Assembly (NCBI GenBank): GCA_023458415.1
Contig: JAEWZO010000024.1
Coordinates: 1 to 56,553 of the forward strand
Direction: 5' to 3'
Origin: Bacteroidota bacterium
GTDB taxonomy: Bacteria; Bacteroidota; Bacteroidia; Flavobacteriales; Weeksellaceae
Length of the DNA: 56,553 bases
Within the stretch, counting starts at the first letter, position 1. The number at the start of each line of letters is the position of its first letter. This document shows positions 24,726 through 33,650 of this stretch, in pieces. A program made the translations under genes and the position numbers. A model generated the notes under the pieces. That model did not search any database. It was not told the DNA's origin and worked only from the letters and a program-made list of their open reading frames with translations.

Positions 24726-25487
24726 CTATGCGTTAAAACCTTCGATGATTTTAGAGAAATCTTCCACTTTCAAAGCTGCACCTCCAATCAAACCTCCGTC
24801 GATATCAGGTTGCGAGAAAATTTCTTTTGCATTATCCGGTTTTACAGAACCTCCGTAAAGAATGGAAACTTTGTCTGCAACTTCCAGGCCGTATTTTCCA
24901 GCAATTAAACTTCTGATGTGTGCATGGATTTCCTGCGCCTGTTCAGGAGTTGCCGTTTCACCTGTTCCAATCGCCCAAACCGGTTCATAAGCAATCACAA
25001 CTTTTTTGATTTCTTCAGCAGACAAAGTGAAAAGTGCCACTTCTGTTTGGTTTTTCACCACCTCAAGATGCTGTCCTGCTTTTCTCTGTTCCAATGTTTC
25101 GCCGTTACAGTAAATAGGAATTAAACCTTTGTCCAAAGCCAGTTTAACTTTTCTGTTGCAGTGCGAATCGGTTTCGCCGTGATACTGTCTTCTTTCAGAA
25201 TGTCCGATGATTGCTCCGGTTGCGTCGATAGATTCCAACATATCTGCAGAAATTTCTCCGGTGTAAGCGCCGCTTTCGTGCTCGCTCATATCTTGTGAAA
25301 AAACTCCCACTTCGTTGTTTTCAAAAAGATCTTTCGCCATCATCAGATAAAGAGACGGTGGTGCAATCCAAACTTCACAGTTTACCGGATTGTTTTTTCT
25401 GTACTGCAGAATCTGAAACATCAACTGCTGTGCATCTATTACATTTTTGTTCATTTTCCAGTTTCCTGCGACAATTTTTCTTCTCAT
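24726..25487 (-). CDS. tpiA: Triose-phosphate isomerase
   Basis: A 253-aa glycolytic enzyme interconverting glyceraldehyde-3-phosphate and dihydroxyacetone phosphate. The N-terminal catalytic Lys lies in RRKIVAGNWKMNK, His in AIIGHSERRQYH and the catalytic Glu in VVIAYEPVWAIGTG. The phosphate loop is SILYGGSVKPDNA. I chose the ATG at 25487 because it places the conserved core at the N-terminus; an in-frame ATG at 25496 would add three residues and overlap the upstream stop. It is last in the DUF1599-to-tpiA unit. Confidence 0.97.
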   Translation of the reverse strand: MRRKIVAGNWKMNKNVIDAQQLMFQILQYRKNNPVNCEVWIAPPSLYLMMAKDLFENNEVGVFSQDMSEHESGAYTGEISADMLESIDATGAIIGHSERRQYHGETDSHCNRKVKLALDKGLIPIYCNGETLEQRKAGQHLEVVKNQTEVALFTLSAEEIKKVVIAYEPVWAIGTGETATPEQAQEIHAHIRSLIAGKYGLEVADKVSILYGGSVKPDNAKEIFSQPDIDGGLIGGAALKVEDFSKIIEGFNA

Positions 25488-25495
25488 TTTTATCA

Positions 25496-27622
25496 TTATT
25501 TAGTTATTCCTTCCAGTTTGAACATAAAAGCATACACAAGTGCGACGTCTTTCAGATAATCGAATCTTCCAGATGCGCCTCCATGTCCGTACGACATATC
25601 CGTTTTCATCAGGACTACATTATTGTCAGTCTTATAATCGCGGATTTTTGCTGCATATTTTGCGGGCTCGAAATACTGAACCTGAGAATCGTGCAGACCT
25701 GTTGTCAGAAGTATGTTCGGATAGTTTTTGCGTTCTATATTTTCGTAAGGGGAATAGGATTTCATGTAGAAATATGCCTCTTTGTTGTTAGGATTTCCCC
25801 ATTCATCGTATTCGTTGGTGGTAAGCGGAATGGTTTCGTCCAACATAGTATTCACAACATCTACGAAAGGAACCTGAGAAATAATTCCGTTCCACATATC
25901 CGGAGCCATATTGGTAACTGCTCCCATCAATAATCCACCGGCCGAACCACCTTGTGCGTAAAGATGTTCAGGTGAAGTATATTTTTGATCGATTAAGAAT
26001 TTTCCGGCATCAATAAAATCGGTAAACGTATTGATTTTTTTCATCATTTTTCCGTCCTCATACCAATGTCTTCCCATTTCTTCTCCACCGCGGATGTGTG
26101 CAATCACATAGATAAAACCTCTGTCCAGTAGACTTTGTCTTGTAGTTCCGAAAGTAGCATTCATCGAATTTCCGTAGGAACCGTAACCGTAGAGTAGAAG
26201 CGGATTTTTACCATTCTGAACCATTCCCTTCTTATACACTACAGAAAGCGGAATTTTTGTTCCGTCTTTTGCTGTTGCAAAAAGTCTTTTTGTTTCGTAA
26301 TTGTTCTTATTGTAGCCGCCTAAAACTTCCTGAACTTTCAGCACAGTTCTTTTCCCTGTGGTAAGGTTTTGCTCGTACTGTGTTCCTGGTGTAATCATAG
26401 AAGTGTACACAAACCGGAAATTATCTGTATTGTATTCCGGATTTCCGGAAGGAGTTGTGTAGTACGCTGCTTCATCAAACTTCAGAAATTCTTTTTTACC
26501 GGTTTTTCTGTCGAGAATTACCATTTGAGTAAGACCGTTCTGTCTTTCAGTAAACACCAAATAATTCTTGAACTCATCTATGTCTTCAACCAAAACATCT
26601 TTTCTGTGCGCAATAAAATCTTTCCAGTTTTCTGCTTTGGTTTTATTCAAAGGAGTTTCCATCACTTTGAAATTCAGGGCATCTTTGTTGGTTCTGATCA
26701 GAAATTTGTCTTCAAGCGGAGTTACACTGTAAAGAACATCTTTCATCCTTGGCTGAAAAACTTTGAAGTCGGAAGTTGGCTGATCTGCGGAGATATACCA
26801 AATCTCCGATGAAGTTGTGGAGCTCGATCCAATGAAAATGTATTTTTCGTTTTTCGATTTGCTCTGTCCAATATAATTGGTGTTATCTTTTTCGTGGTAA
26901 ACTACAACATCCTTCGATGAATCGGTCCCGATGACGTGACGCACAATTTTTTCAGTAAGAAGTGTTTCAGGATTATTTTGGGTGTAGAAAATGGTCTTAT
27001 TATCGTTTGCCCAAGTTGCTCTTCCTGTTGTGTTATTGATGTTAAGGTCGGTTACTTTTCCAGTTTTTAAATCTTTATGGAAAAGTTTGTACTGTCGGCG
27101 AGAAACATCATCCACACCAAAAATAAGCTGATTGTTGTCCGGACTTACGGCAAATCCCGAAGCTGCATAATATGCTTTTCCTTTAGCCATTTCGTCGATG
27201 TCGAGAAGGATTTCTTCAGGAGCATCCAGATTGCCTTTTTTTCTGGCGTATTTGTAATATTGCTGTCCGGTTTCGGTTCTGGTGTAGTAATAATAACCGT
27301 TTTTGAAGACAGGAACACTTTCGTCTTTCTCCTTAATCCGCGCTTTCATTTCTTCGTAAAGTTTATCACGAAGCGGCTCGGTATCTTTCATCATCGCTTC
27401 CCAGTAATTGTTTTCCGCAGTGAGATACTCAATTACTTTTGTGGAATCTTTACCTTTCTTAAAGTAATCGTTCATCCAGTAATAAGGATCGTTTACAGAA
27501 TCACCGTGAATGGTGCGGATGTGCTGCTGTTTTTCGGCTACCGGCGGTTTTAGATCCGGCCATTGCTGTGCATTCATCATAGTTGCTAATGAAAGAATTG
27601 AGATAGAAAAAGCTTTCTTCAT
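25496..27622 (-). CDS. S9 family peptidase, oligopeptidase B type, exported
   Basis: A 708-aa prolyl-oligopeptidase-family serine peptidase with an N-terminal signal peptide (about residues 1-18, ending MMNAQ). A seven-bladed propeller (to about 420) gates a C-terminal alpha/beta hydrolase domain. The nucleophile is in YAQGGSAGGLLMG, the Asp in LLTTGLHDSQVQYFEP and the His in MSYGHGGASGRFD. Oligopeptidase B cleaves short peptides after basic residues; that specificity is inferred from family resemblance. It sits 9 bp after the TerB-like gene, and its stop overlaps the alternative tpiA start. Confidence 0.92.
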   Translation of the reverse strand: MKKAFSISILSLATMMNAQQWPDLKPPVAEKQQHIRTIHGDSVNDPYYWMNDYFKKGKDSTKVIEYLTAENNYWEAMMKDTEPLRDKLYEEMKARIKEKDESVPVFKNGYYYYTRTETGQQYYKYARKKGNLDAPEEILLDIDEMAKGKAYYAASGFAVSPDNNQLIFGVDDVSRRQYKLFHKDLKTGKVTDLNINNTTGRATWANDNKTIFYTQNNPETLLTEKIVRHVIGTDSSKDVVVYHEKDNTNYIGQSKSKNEKYIFIGSSSTTSSEIWYISADQPTSDFKVFQPRMKDVLYSVTPLEDKFLIRTNKDALNFKVMETPLNKTKAENWKDFIAHRKDVLVEDIDEFKNYLVFTERQNGLTQMVILDRKTGKKEFLKFDEAAYYTTPSGNPEYNTDNFRFVYTSMITPGTQYEQNLTTGKRTVLKVQEVLGGYNKNNYETKRLFATAKDGTKIPLSVVYKKGMVQNGKNPLLLYGYGSYGNSMNATFGTTRQSLLDRGFIYVIAHIRGGEEMGRHWYEDGKMMKKINTFTDFIDAGKFLIDQKYTSPEHLYAQGGSAGGLLMGAVTNMAPDMWNGIISQVPFVDVVNTMLDETIPLTTNEYDEWGNPNNKEAYFYMKSYSPYENIERKNYPNILLTTGLHDSQVQYFEPAKYAAKIRDYKTDNNVVLMKTDMSYGHGGASGRFDYLKDVALVYAFMFKLEGITK

Positions 27623-27631
27623 GTGATGTAA

Positions 27632-27982
27632 TTATTGGTTATGCCACATATTTTTCAAAAGTGTGTAGAAGCGGTGTTCGTCTTCACTTACGTCGTCATC
27701 AGCTTTGATGAGCGACTTGGCAAATTCTGTAAAATTCTTACGTTCTGCTTCAGTAGAATCTTCCATAAAACATCTTGCATGAAACTCAAAATGGTCTTTC
27801 CAGTCTTCCGGATTTAGGCTTGCGATTACATCCAGTTCATTGTCGAGATTCATTCGGAAAGGAAATTCTTCTGCAAGATATTCCTGAATTTTCATTCCTT
27901 CTTCCGGTTCAAATTTGTTGTCAACCGCCGAAAGAATCATCAGAAGATGATAACCTGCAATGGATTTATTTGATTTTTGCAT
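27632..27982 (-). CDS. TerB-like helical protein
   Basis: A 116-aa soluble all-helical protein with acidic repeats: YHLLMILSAVDNKFEPEEG near the N-terminus and KSLIKADDDVSEDEHRFYTLL near the C-terminus. The two acidic helix-loop stretches resemble the metal-associated motifs of TerB/DjlA-like proteins. TerB proteins were named for tellurite resistance, but single copies like this have no proven role. It is embedded in a unit between the BT_3928-type gene and oligopeptidase B, 17 bp and 9 bp away. Confidence 0.7.
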   Translation of the reverse strand: MQKSNKSIAGYHLLMILSAVDNKFEPEEGMKIQEYLAEEFPFRMNLDNELDVIASLNPEDWKDHFEFHARCFMEDSTEAERKNFTEFAKSLIKADDDVSEDEHRFYTLLKNMWHNQ

Positions 27983-27999
27983 TGTTTATAATTTAAGAA

Positions 28000-29085
28000 T
28001 TAATTAGCGAAATTTTTTCCCGGAACTTTTCCGGTTATTTTCCCGTTCTGTAAAGTTAGCACAAAAGGGTTACTTCTTGCAATTGTTTTTATGGCGGTTC
28101 CGTCCATCGTGGCATCAGTAATTTTACTGAAAGTTCCTGGTTTGGTCGATACTCCTACTACAAGTGTGTCTTTTATTTGTGAGGCTTTCAGTTCAGTTTC
28201 TGCAAGGATTTCTGTGTTGGCTTTGTCCGGAGCGTAGCTGAAAACGATAACTGCTTTTGGAGCATCTAATATTTTTTGAGTTATATTATTTCCGTTGGTT
28301 TCGTTGATGCTGAATTTAATGAGTTCTGAAGTGTAGCCCTGCTTCACCATTTTGCTGGTGGTTTTATCCTGTTGAATTTCCCACGGCGAACCCGGTTCCC
28401 AATATTCTCGTTTTTCAACGTAATTGTCCTGATCTATTTCCAGAATTTCGCCTGTATTTTTATTTTTAAGTGAATAGTAGGTTTTGTATTCCGACGGTTG
28501 CATGGCAATTTTGTCCATTTCTGCATTCATGTCGGTTCCAACTTTATAATCGCGGAAATCAATCATCGGCTCCTGAACAATTCCATACACAATAATTCCG
28601 GCAAAAATCAAACTCGTAATTGCGAAAATTGTTGATGAAGTTTTTTCCCAATGGCGATTCTTTCTGCGAACATTTTTGTACAGAAACCAAAGAATAATCA
28701 GTGCGACAAGCAAAATAATATCTTTCCAGAAACTTTCCCAGGGTGTAAATTTAATGGCGTCACCAAAACAGCCACAATCAGTAACTACATTGAAATACGC
28801 CGAATAAAAAGTCAGGAATCCAAAGAAAACGCAAAGTGCAACTAAAGCACCGATGGCAAATTTCAGACGTATTTTCAGCAAAAGCATCAAGCCAAGAACA
28901 AGCTCCAGTGCAACAACGATTACGGCAATTGGCAAAGCCAGCTTTTCTAAAAAAGGCATATTGAAAACTGCAGGTGAAAAATATTCTTCAAGTTTGAAAG
29001 AAAAACCTACAGCATCAGCCGCTTTTACAAAACCGGAGGCGATAAAGACAATCGCAGTAACAAATCGTAAAATTTCCTTCAGCAT
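28000..29085 (-). CDS. BT_3928 family membrane protein (DoxX/MauE-type)
   Basis: A 361-aa protein. The start at 29085 (MLKEILRFVTAIVFIASG) is preferred because it follows the upstream stop by one base; the frame is open for seven more codons. The N-terminal half has four membrane helices of the DoxX/MauE type, including a cysteine pair in TDCGCFGDA just after the third. A fifth helix (IFAITSLIFAGIIVYGIV) precedes a C-terminal periplasmic domain with a thioredoxin-like look (APKAVIVFSYAPDKANTE) but no CxxC. This layout is typical of BT_3928 proteins in Bacteroidota; the role is unproven, perhaps redox or thiol handling at the membrane. Confidence 0.85.
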   Translation of the reverse strand: MLKEILRFVTAIVFIASGFVKAADAVGFSFKLEEYFSPAVFNMPFLEKLALPIAVIVVALELVLGLMLLLKIRLKFAIGALVALCVFFGFLTFYSAYFNVVTDCGCFGDAIKFTPWESFWKDIILLVALIILWFLYKNVRRKNRHWEKTSSTIFAITSLIFAGIIVYGIVQEPMIDFRDYKVGTDMNAEMDKIAMQPSEYKTYYSLKNKNTGEILEIDQDNYVEKREYWEPGSPWEIQQDKTTSKMVKQGYTSELIKFSINETNGNNITQKILDAPKAVIVFSYAPDKANTEILAETELKASQIKDTLVVGVSTKPGTFSKITDATMDGTAIKTIARSNPFVLTLQNGKITGKVPGKNFAN

Positions 29086-29086
29086 G

Positions 29087-29653
29087 TTACAGAAGTTTGG
29101 GTTCAAAGTCGAGTTTTTCCTCAGAAAGTTTAATCAGACTGAAAACCGCATAGTTCAGCATATCGAAATAATTGGCGTCAATTCCTTCGGAAACCTGCGT
29201 TATTCCTGCGTTATCTTCAATCTGTTTCGTACGCAAAACCTTTTGGAAAATTAAATCGGTTATCGATGAAATTCTCATTTCGCGCCAAGCTTCGCCGTAG
29301 TCGTGATTTTTCATTTCCATCAGTTGTTTCGCTTCGGCGGTGAATTTATCGTACAGTGAAAGTATTTCGTCACCGTTCGCATCGAAATTATCACTAAATC
29401 CTTTTTCCAGTTGGATAAGCCCAATCACCGCATAATTTACAATAGCGATAAAGTTTTCTTCCTGGCTTTCGCCCACTTTGGAAATTCCGGTGGTCTGAAA
29501 ATTCCGGAGACTTTTTACCTTAATAAATATTTGATCGGTGAGCGACGAACTGCGCAAAACACGAAACGAAGCGCCATAATCCCCAAACTTTTTTGTAAAG
29601 AGATTGCGGCATTTGGCAATCACTTCTTCAAACTGTACGGAAGTCCTTGTCAT
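29087..29653 (-). CDS. DUF1599 family protein
   Basis: A 188-aa soluble helical protein made of two related halves: KKFGDYGASFRVLRSSSLTD with NFIAIVNYAVIGLIQ, and KNHDYGEAWREMRISSITD with YFDMLNYAVFSLIK. The duplication, with a repeated DYG..(R)..SSxTD pattern, defines DUF1599, whose function is unknown; the helical fold and acidic residues recall nucleotide pyrophosphohydrolases of the MazG/dUTPase type. It is first in a five-gene minus-strand unit and has a full -7 box (29672-29679). Confidence 0.9.
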   Translation of the reverse strand: MTRTSVQFEEVIAKCRNLFTKKFGDYGASFRVLRSSSLTDQIFIKVKSLRNFQTTGISKVGESQEENFIAIVNYAVIGLIQLEKGFSDNFDANGDEILSLYDKFTAEAKQLMEMKNHDYGEAWREMRISSITDLIFQKVLRTKQIEDNAGITQVSEGIDANYFDMLNYAVFSLIKLSEEKLDFEPKLL

Positions 29654-29671
29654 ACTTTTTTCTTAATGATT

Positions 29672-29679
29672 CAAAGATA
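29672..29679 (-). promoter_or_regulatory. -7 box of the DUF1599-to-tpiA unit
   Basis: TATCTTTG on the minus strand, a full match, 18 nt before the DUF1599 start. Confidence 0.6.
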
Positions 29680-29735
29680 AACAAATTTGGGCTAAAGCTC
29701 AGAAGCCAAACACGTCGAATACGATAGAGATTTGC

Positions 29736-29743
29736 TATTTTTG
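29736..29743 (+). promoter_or_regulatory. -7 box of folP
   Basis: TATTTTTG, a full match, ending 4 nt before the folP ATG at 29748. The transcript should begin at or next to the start codon. Confidence 0.65.
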
Positions 29744-29747
29744 TGTG

Positions 29748-30590
29748 ATGAAATCAGCTTTTTTCAGCCTGAACTGCAACGGTAAACTGGTCGATCTTTC
29801 GGTCCCGAAAATTATGGGCATTTTGAATTTAACACCCGATTCTTTTTCGGATGGTGGTAAGTTCAATTCGGAGAAAAATGCATTACTGCATGCCGAAAAA
29901 ATGGTTGCTGAAGGAGCCGAGATTATAGATATTGGTCCACAATCAACACGTCCCAATTCAGAGTATTTGCAAAGTTCGGAAGAGCAGAAGAGACTCGGAA
30001 GAATTATTTCTCTCCTAAAGAAAGAATTTCCTGAAATTCTGATTTCTGTGGATACTTTCTGGTCGGAAACGGTGAGATTTGCAACGGATCAAGGAATGGA
30101 TATCATCAACGATATTTCTGCCGGTCAATACGATTCCAAAATGTTCAGTACTGTTGCTGATGTAGGTTTGCCTTATATTTTAATGCATGTTAATCCTACG
30201 TATGAAAATATGCACGAAAAAATCAGTTACGAAAATATCACAGTTTCGGTGAACCGATTCCTTTCTGAAAAAACAGCTGAACTCACAGAATTGGGAGTGA
30301 AGGATATTATTCTGGATCCCGGTTTCGGATTTGGAAAAACGGTGGAAAACCAACATCAGCTTTTGGATGAAACCGAATTCATCGGTTTGGGAAGATATCC
30401 TGTGCTGATCGGGATTTCACGAAAAAGTTTTATTTATAAACCTCTTGGAAAATCTCCCTTGGAGATTGATGCTGAAACACAGAAACTCCATATGAAAGTT
30501 TTGGAGAAAGGGGCAAAAATCCTGCGCGTGCACGATGTGGCATCTGCAATAAAAACTTTAGACAAATTTATGCAGACTGAACTCCGTTAA
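29748..30590 (+). CDS. folP: Dihydropteroate synthase
   Basis: A 280-aa TIM-barrel enzyme that joins 6-hydroxymethyl-dihydropterin pyrophosphate with p-aminobenzoate in folate synthesis, the target of sulfonamides. Signatures are MGILNLTPDSFSDGGKF, EIIDIGPQSTRPNSEYL, INDISAGQYD, DPGFGFGKT and LIGISRKSFI. I place the start at the ATG 29748; an in-frame GTG three bases earlier is less likely because the -7 box ends at 29743. The 3' end overlaps the convergent 78-aa gene by 4 bp. Confidence 0.96.
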   Translation: MKSAFFSLNCNGKLVDLSVPKIMGILNLTPDSFSDGGKFNSEKNALLHAEKMVAEGAEIIDIGPQSTRPNSEYLQSSEEQKRLGRIISLLKKEFPEILISVDTFWSETVRFATDQGMDIINDISAGQYDSKMFSTVADVGLPYILMHVNPTYENMHEKISYENITVSVNRFLSEKTAELTELGVKDIILDPGFGFGKTVENQHQLLDETEFIGLGRYPVLIGISRKSFIYKPLGKSPLEIDAETQKLHMKVLEKGAKILRVHDVASAIKTLDKFMQTELR

Positions 30591-30823
30591 TTATTTTGAG
30601 CAATTTTTTCGGCGTATTCTTTGGCAAATACTTTCTGGTCTTCCTGAAGTTTTTCCAGGTTTGAAGGCAGCACATAACTGAACAGAACTTTTTCCTCTTC
30701 GTCCAGAAAAACAATTTCTTTTTCTTCGCCGTCGATCATCTGTGCGAAAATTTCCCACATGGAGGTGTCGCGACTTTTAAGAAGTTCGAAGAATTGTTTA
30801 GTGCTGATCTGAATGGTTTTCAT
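30587..30823 (-). CDS. Small uncharacterised acidic protein (78 aa)
   Basis: The ATG at 30823 gives MKTIQISTKQFFELLKS and a 78-aa soluble, helical, charged protein with a DGEEKEIVFLDEEEKVLFSY strand pair in the middle. The frame is open further upstream but runs into the palindromic repeat at 30858, and a full -7 box (30839-30846) lies between, so the upstream extension is not coding. I do not recognise a family. It converges with folP with a 4-bp overlap. Confidence 0.65.
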   Translation of the reverse strand: MKTIQISTKQFFELLKSRDTSMWEIFAQMIDGEEKEIVFLDEEEKVLFSYVLPSNLEKLQEDQKVFAKEYAEKIAQNN

Positions 30824-30838
30824 TTCTGAATATTTTTG

Positions 30839-30846
30839 CAAAAATA
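30839..30846 (-). promoter_or_regulatory. -7 box of the 78-aa gene
   Basis: TATTTTTG on the minus strand, a full match, 15 nt before the chosen ATG; it decides the start of that gene. Confidence 0.6.
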
Positions 30847-30857
30847 GTGTTTTTTGT

Positions 30858-30945
30858 TGCCGCTGCGTTAGCGATTGCAGCGGCATCCTTTATTTGCGGC
30901 GGCGCAGCCGCCGCAAATAAAGGATACAGCGGAAAGCGCGACCTT
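30858..30945. repeat. GC-rich palindromic element, copy A
   Basis: Two inverted repeats stand side by side. tgccgctgc (30858-30866) pairs with gcagcggca (30877-30885). A perfect 19-bp arm (30885-30903) pairs with 30907-30925 around the loop gca, with the GC core gcggcggc/gccgccgc. The outer flanks gattgcagcggcatcc (30873-30888) and gatacagcggaaagc (30923-30937) recur, inverted, in copy B at 38001-38060. It lies between DUF5686 and the 78-aa gene and codes for nothing visible. It looks like a REP- or MITE-type element. Confidence 0.8.
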
Positions 30946-30984
30946 TTGCGTTGTACTAAGTGCGGAAAAGGGAACGCCCCAAAC

Positions 30985-33432
30985 TTAAAATCCCAGGAAA
31001 TTAAACTTCAGCTGAACCGCAAAATTTTCTCTGAAATTTGGCGTTGCGTAGTGCCCGACACGATAGAAGAAGCCCAGATTGAGCGGAGTTCCGAGGAAAT
31101 GATTGATTTCCAGACCGGCTTCCTGATAAAGGCGGTCGAGCTTCTGAAACCCAAAGTGATGAAATTCAGGATTTTTCATGTCGCCGATAATTCCCTTATA
31201 CAGAACATCGATGCTTGAAGTTGTTTTTCCAAAAGTCCGGAAATACCACGGAATGCGGTGTGTAAGGTAAAATCCCACGAATTTATCGTTGTAATATTTT
31301 CCGCCTTCCATCGTGGCAAAACCAAGATACGAAGTAAAATTGAAGTTGAATTTGCTGTTGCTTTTTCCTAAACCGTTCATCGCGAAATGATGCCAAATCG
31401 GTGTTTCACCAAGAACAATTCCGCTGTAACCGCGGATTCCCGTAACGCCAATTTTAGATTTCATCACGTGCTGTACCAGAAAATCAAAACGGCTGTAATC
31501 GAAATCGCCACCGAAAGTTTTCAACGCCTGTTCGTAATTGAAGTAAAACTCGGGGAAATTCTGCTCATAGGTGAATTTTCCTGCAGGCGTCATAATATTT
31601 TTCGAATTCGGAGAATATTTCAGAGTTAACTGAGTAGCGAAATTCTCAAATTGCGCACCCAAATCCCGGAAACCATAATCGAACTTAGCTTCTTCCGTAT
31701 TTCGTTTTGCAGAAATATTTAAGGTTAGAGCGTTGTTTAAATCCGTTTCGTAAGCAACTTTAAATCCTGAAAATTTATAAAATCGCTCGTTGTTCAGGTC
31801 GATTCCGGAATTCATAATTTTCATCCGGAAATTCCAGAGATTTTCGTTGAATCGTCCTGCTGAAGCCACATCATTGTAATATTCTGCACGGAAGAACGAA
31901 TTTTTCTTCAGCGTGGTGCGGAAATCTACACCTGCTCCAAATTTCCATGCGCTGTCGCCAAAACCATACGCTACATACGCATCGGGTGAAATATAGCGGT
32001 GAAATTTTTCATTCAGTTTTATACCAACACCGAGACGAACTTTTTCGTATTTGTTGTATTTAAAGAATTGTGGAACATCGAAATCAATTTTTCCTGCACG
32101 TATTTTTCCACGAATCGCGCCTGTAAACAAGCTGAGTTTCTGATCGAGTTCATATTTTTTTCCAACGCTGTCAATTTTGCTGTACGTATTTTCTTCCCGA
32201 ACTGTAAGCGGCACAGTTCTGTACTGATCGAGCAGCGATCCGTCGGAACTTTGGACATCCATTGTATAGCCGCTGAAATCACTTTTCTTTTGTGCAGTGT
32301 TTGACTTGAAATCAAAATAATCAGCCGACATAAATACATAGTTTCCAAACTTTTTGCGGTTTTTGTTCTCGGTTTTTTCTCCCGTCACCGGATCTTCCAC
32401 CGCTTTTTCATCCAAGTAAATTTGTCCCATGCGGATTTTCAGATTTTCTTTCTGAAGAAACCATTTGTTATCAACCGGTGTCCAGATGCTTGTAACGGAA
32501 CCGTCGCTCCGTACATGAGAGTTGCTTTCAATTTTTTTCAGTGCATAAGTATCCGCATCTACATAAAGATATCCTGTATATTTTCTGTTTTGAATTCTTT
32601 GTCTATAATTCACTTGTCGAAACCGAATGACATAATTTTTTCTTCCTTCAATTTCGAGGGAATCGGTTAAAAAAAATCGGTATAGTGAACGGTTTTCTTC
32701 ACGGATTTCCCTTGGCATTCTTGTACGGTTAGAGCGCAACGTCATCATTTCATAAACCGGTTGTTGTAAGCCAGAAACACGGTTATCCAGAATGTTGACT
32801 TTTTCACCGTAATCTTTGGAATAAAGGAATTCGGACGCTCGTTCCCAAAGGAAAAGTTTGCTTTCACCCATCAGTTTCATCACCTGTAAAGTTTCCAGTG
32901 AATCTTTAAGTTTTTCATCGGTTACCGGCGGATTTTGCTTCGTGTTTTGAAGCGAATCAAGTTTCCTGTTTAATTGCAGATTATAGTTTCTGATGCTGTC
33001 TTCATCAAGGTCAAAAGAAATTTTTTCGTAAGATTTGAAAGAGTAGGAGTCCAGACTTTGCGGCGAATTGTTCTGGTAGTTTTCATTCACTTTTTTCAGA
33101 ATGGCCAAAGCGCGCGGATCACTTTTATCCTGTATGATTACGGTTTCGATATTCTGCGTTTTGGGATCGGTTTTTGAAAGTCCGATTTCCATCACTTTGT
33201 CTACCACCACTTCGTCTTCGTAATATCCATCAGCTTTTACATCTACTTTTTTACAGGACGTACGAAATCTTACTTCTCCGTTGCTGTTCGTCGTTCCCAG
33301 AATTTTTCCTTTGCACGAAACTGATGCATTCGGTATCGGAATTCTGTCGCCAGTAGTGATCACTTTCAGGACCGACTGTGCAGAAAAAGTCGAAATCAAA
33401 AAAAGACAAAAGAGATATATTATTTTTTTCAT
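30985..33432 (-). CDS. DUF5686 family outer-membrane protein with carboxypeptidase-regulatory-like domain
   Basis: An 815-aa exported protein. Residues 1-19 are the signal peptide (STFSAQ). Next comes a CarboxypepD_reg-like Ig-type domain (about 20-85, VLKVITTGDRIPIPNASVSC to VVDKVMEIGL). The long DUF5686 region has a LYVDADTYALKKIE strand and a C-terminal beta-barrel-like part ending in FAVQLKFNFLGF. The family resembles TonB-dependent-receptor-type or OM-anchored proteins of Bacteroidota with unknown function. The length is normal. The gene is monocistronic, with the palindromic repeat 40 bp past its stop. Confidence 0.88.
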   Translation of the reverse strand: MKKIIYLFCLFLISTFSAQSVLKVITTGDRIPIPNASVSCKGKILGTTNSNGEVRFRTSCKKVDVKADGYYEDEVVVDKVMEIGLSKTDPKTQNIETVIIQDKSDPRALAILKKVNENYQNNSPQSLDSYSFKSYEKISFDLDEDSIRNYNLQLNRKLDSLQNTKQNPPVTDEKLKDSLETLQVMKLMGESKLFLWERASEFLYSKDYGEKVNILDNRVSGLQQPVYEMMTLRSNRTRMPREIREENRSLYRFFLTDSLEIEGRKNYVIRFRQVNYRQRIQNRKYTGYLYVDADTYALKKIESNSHVRSDGSVTSIWTPVDNKWFLQKENLKIRMGQIYLDEKAVEDPVTGEKTENKNRKKFGNYVFMSADYFDFKSNTAQKKSDFSGYTMDVQSSDGSLLDQYRTVPLTVREENTYSKIDSVGKKYELDQKLSLFTGAIRGKIRAGKIDFDVPQFFKYNKYEKVRLGVGIKLNEKFHRYISPDAYVAYGFGDSAWKFGAGVDFRTTLKKNSFFRAEYYNDVASAGRFNENLWNFRMKIMNSGIDLNNERFYKFSGFKVAYETDLNNALTLNISAKRNTEEAKFDYGFRDLGAQFENFATQLTLKYSPNSKNIMTPAGKFTYEQNFPEFYFNYEQALKTFGGDFDYSRFDFLVQHVMKSKIGVTGIRGYSGIVLGETPIWHHFAMNGLGKSNSKFNFNFTSYLGFATMEGGKYYNDKFVGFYLTHRIPWYFRTFGKTTSSIDVLYKGIIGDMKNPEFHHFGFQKLDRLYQEAGLEINHFLGTPLNLGFFYRVGHYATPNFRENFAVQLKFNFLGF

Positions 33433-33598
33433 TAGCTCAGTAGATGGAAAATTCCTGCAGTAAAGGATTCCGGCGTAAAATTAGAACGAAAATTTCATTA
33501 ATCTTTATACAATACGGTAAATTCTGTTACACAATATTGAACGATTCAGTTAAAACACTGAAAATTATCAGTTTAAGCAAAATATTACTGTTAAAAAG

Positions 33599-33628
33599 TT
33601 GTTTGCTTCAGTTTTTCAATTAATTTTG
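33599..33628 (+). promoter_or_regulatory. Promoter of the coiled-coil protein at 33651
   Basis: TTG (33599-33601), a 19-nt spacer and TAATTTTG (33621-33628) match the Bacteroidota -33/-7 promoter, 22 nt before the ATG. Confidence 0.65.
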
Positions 33629-33650
33629 AATTAAATAAATATTTGATCTG

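Noticed and set aside
30847..31218. 123-codon alanine-rich frame on the plus strand
   Set aside because: It is created by reading through the GC-rich palindrome and then antisense to the DUF5686 gene.
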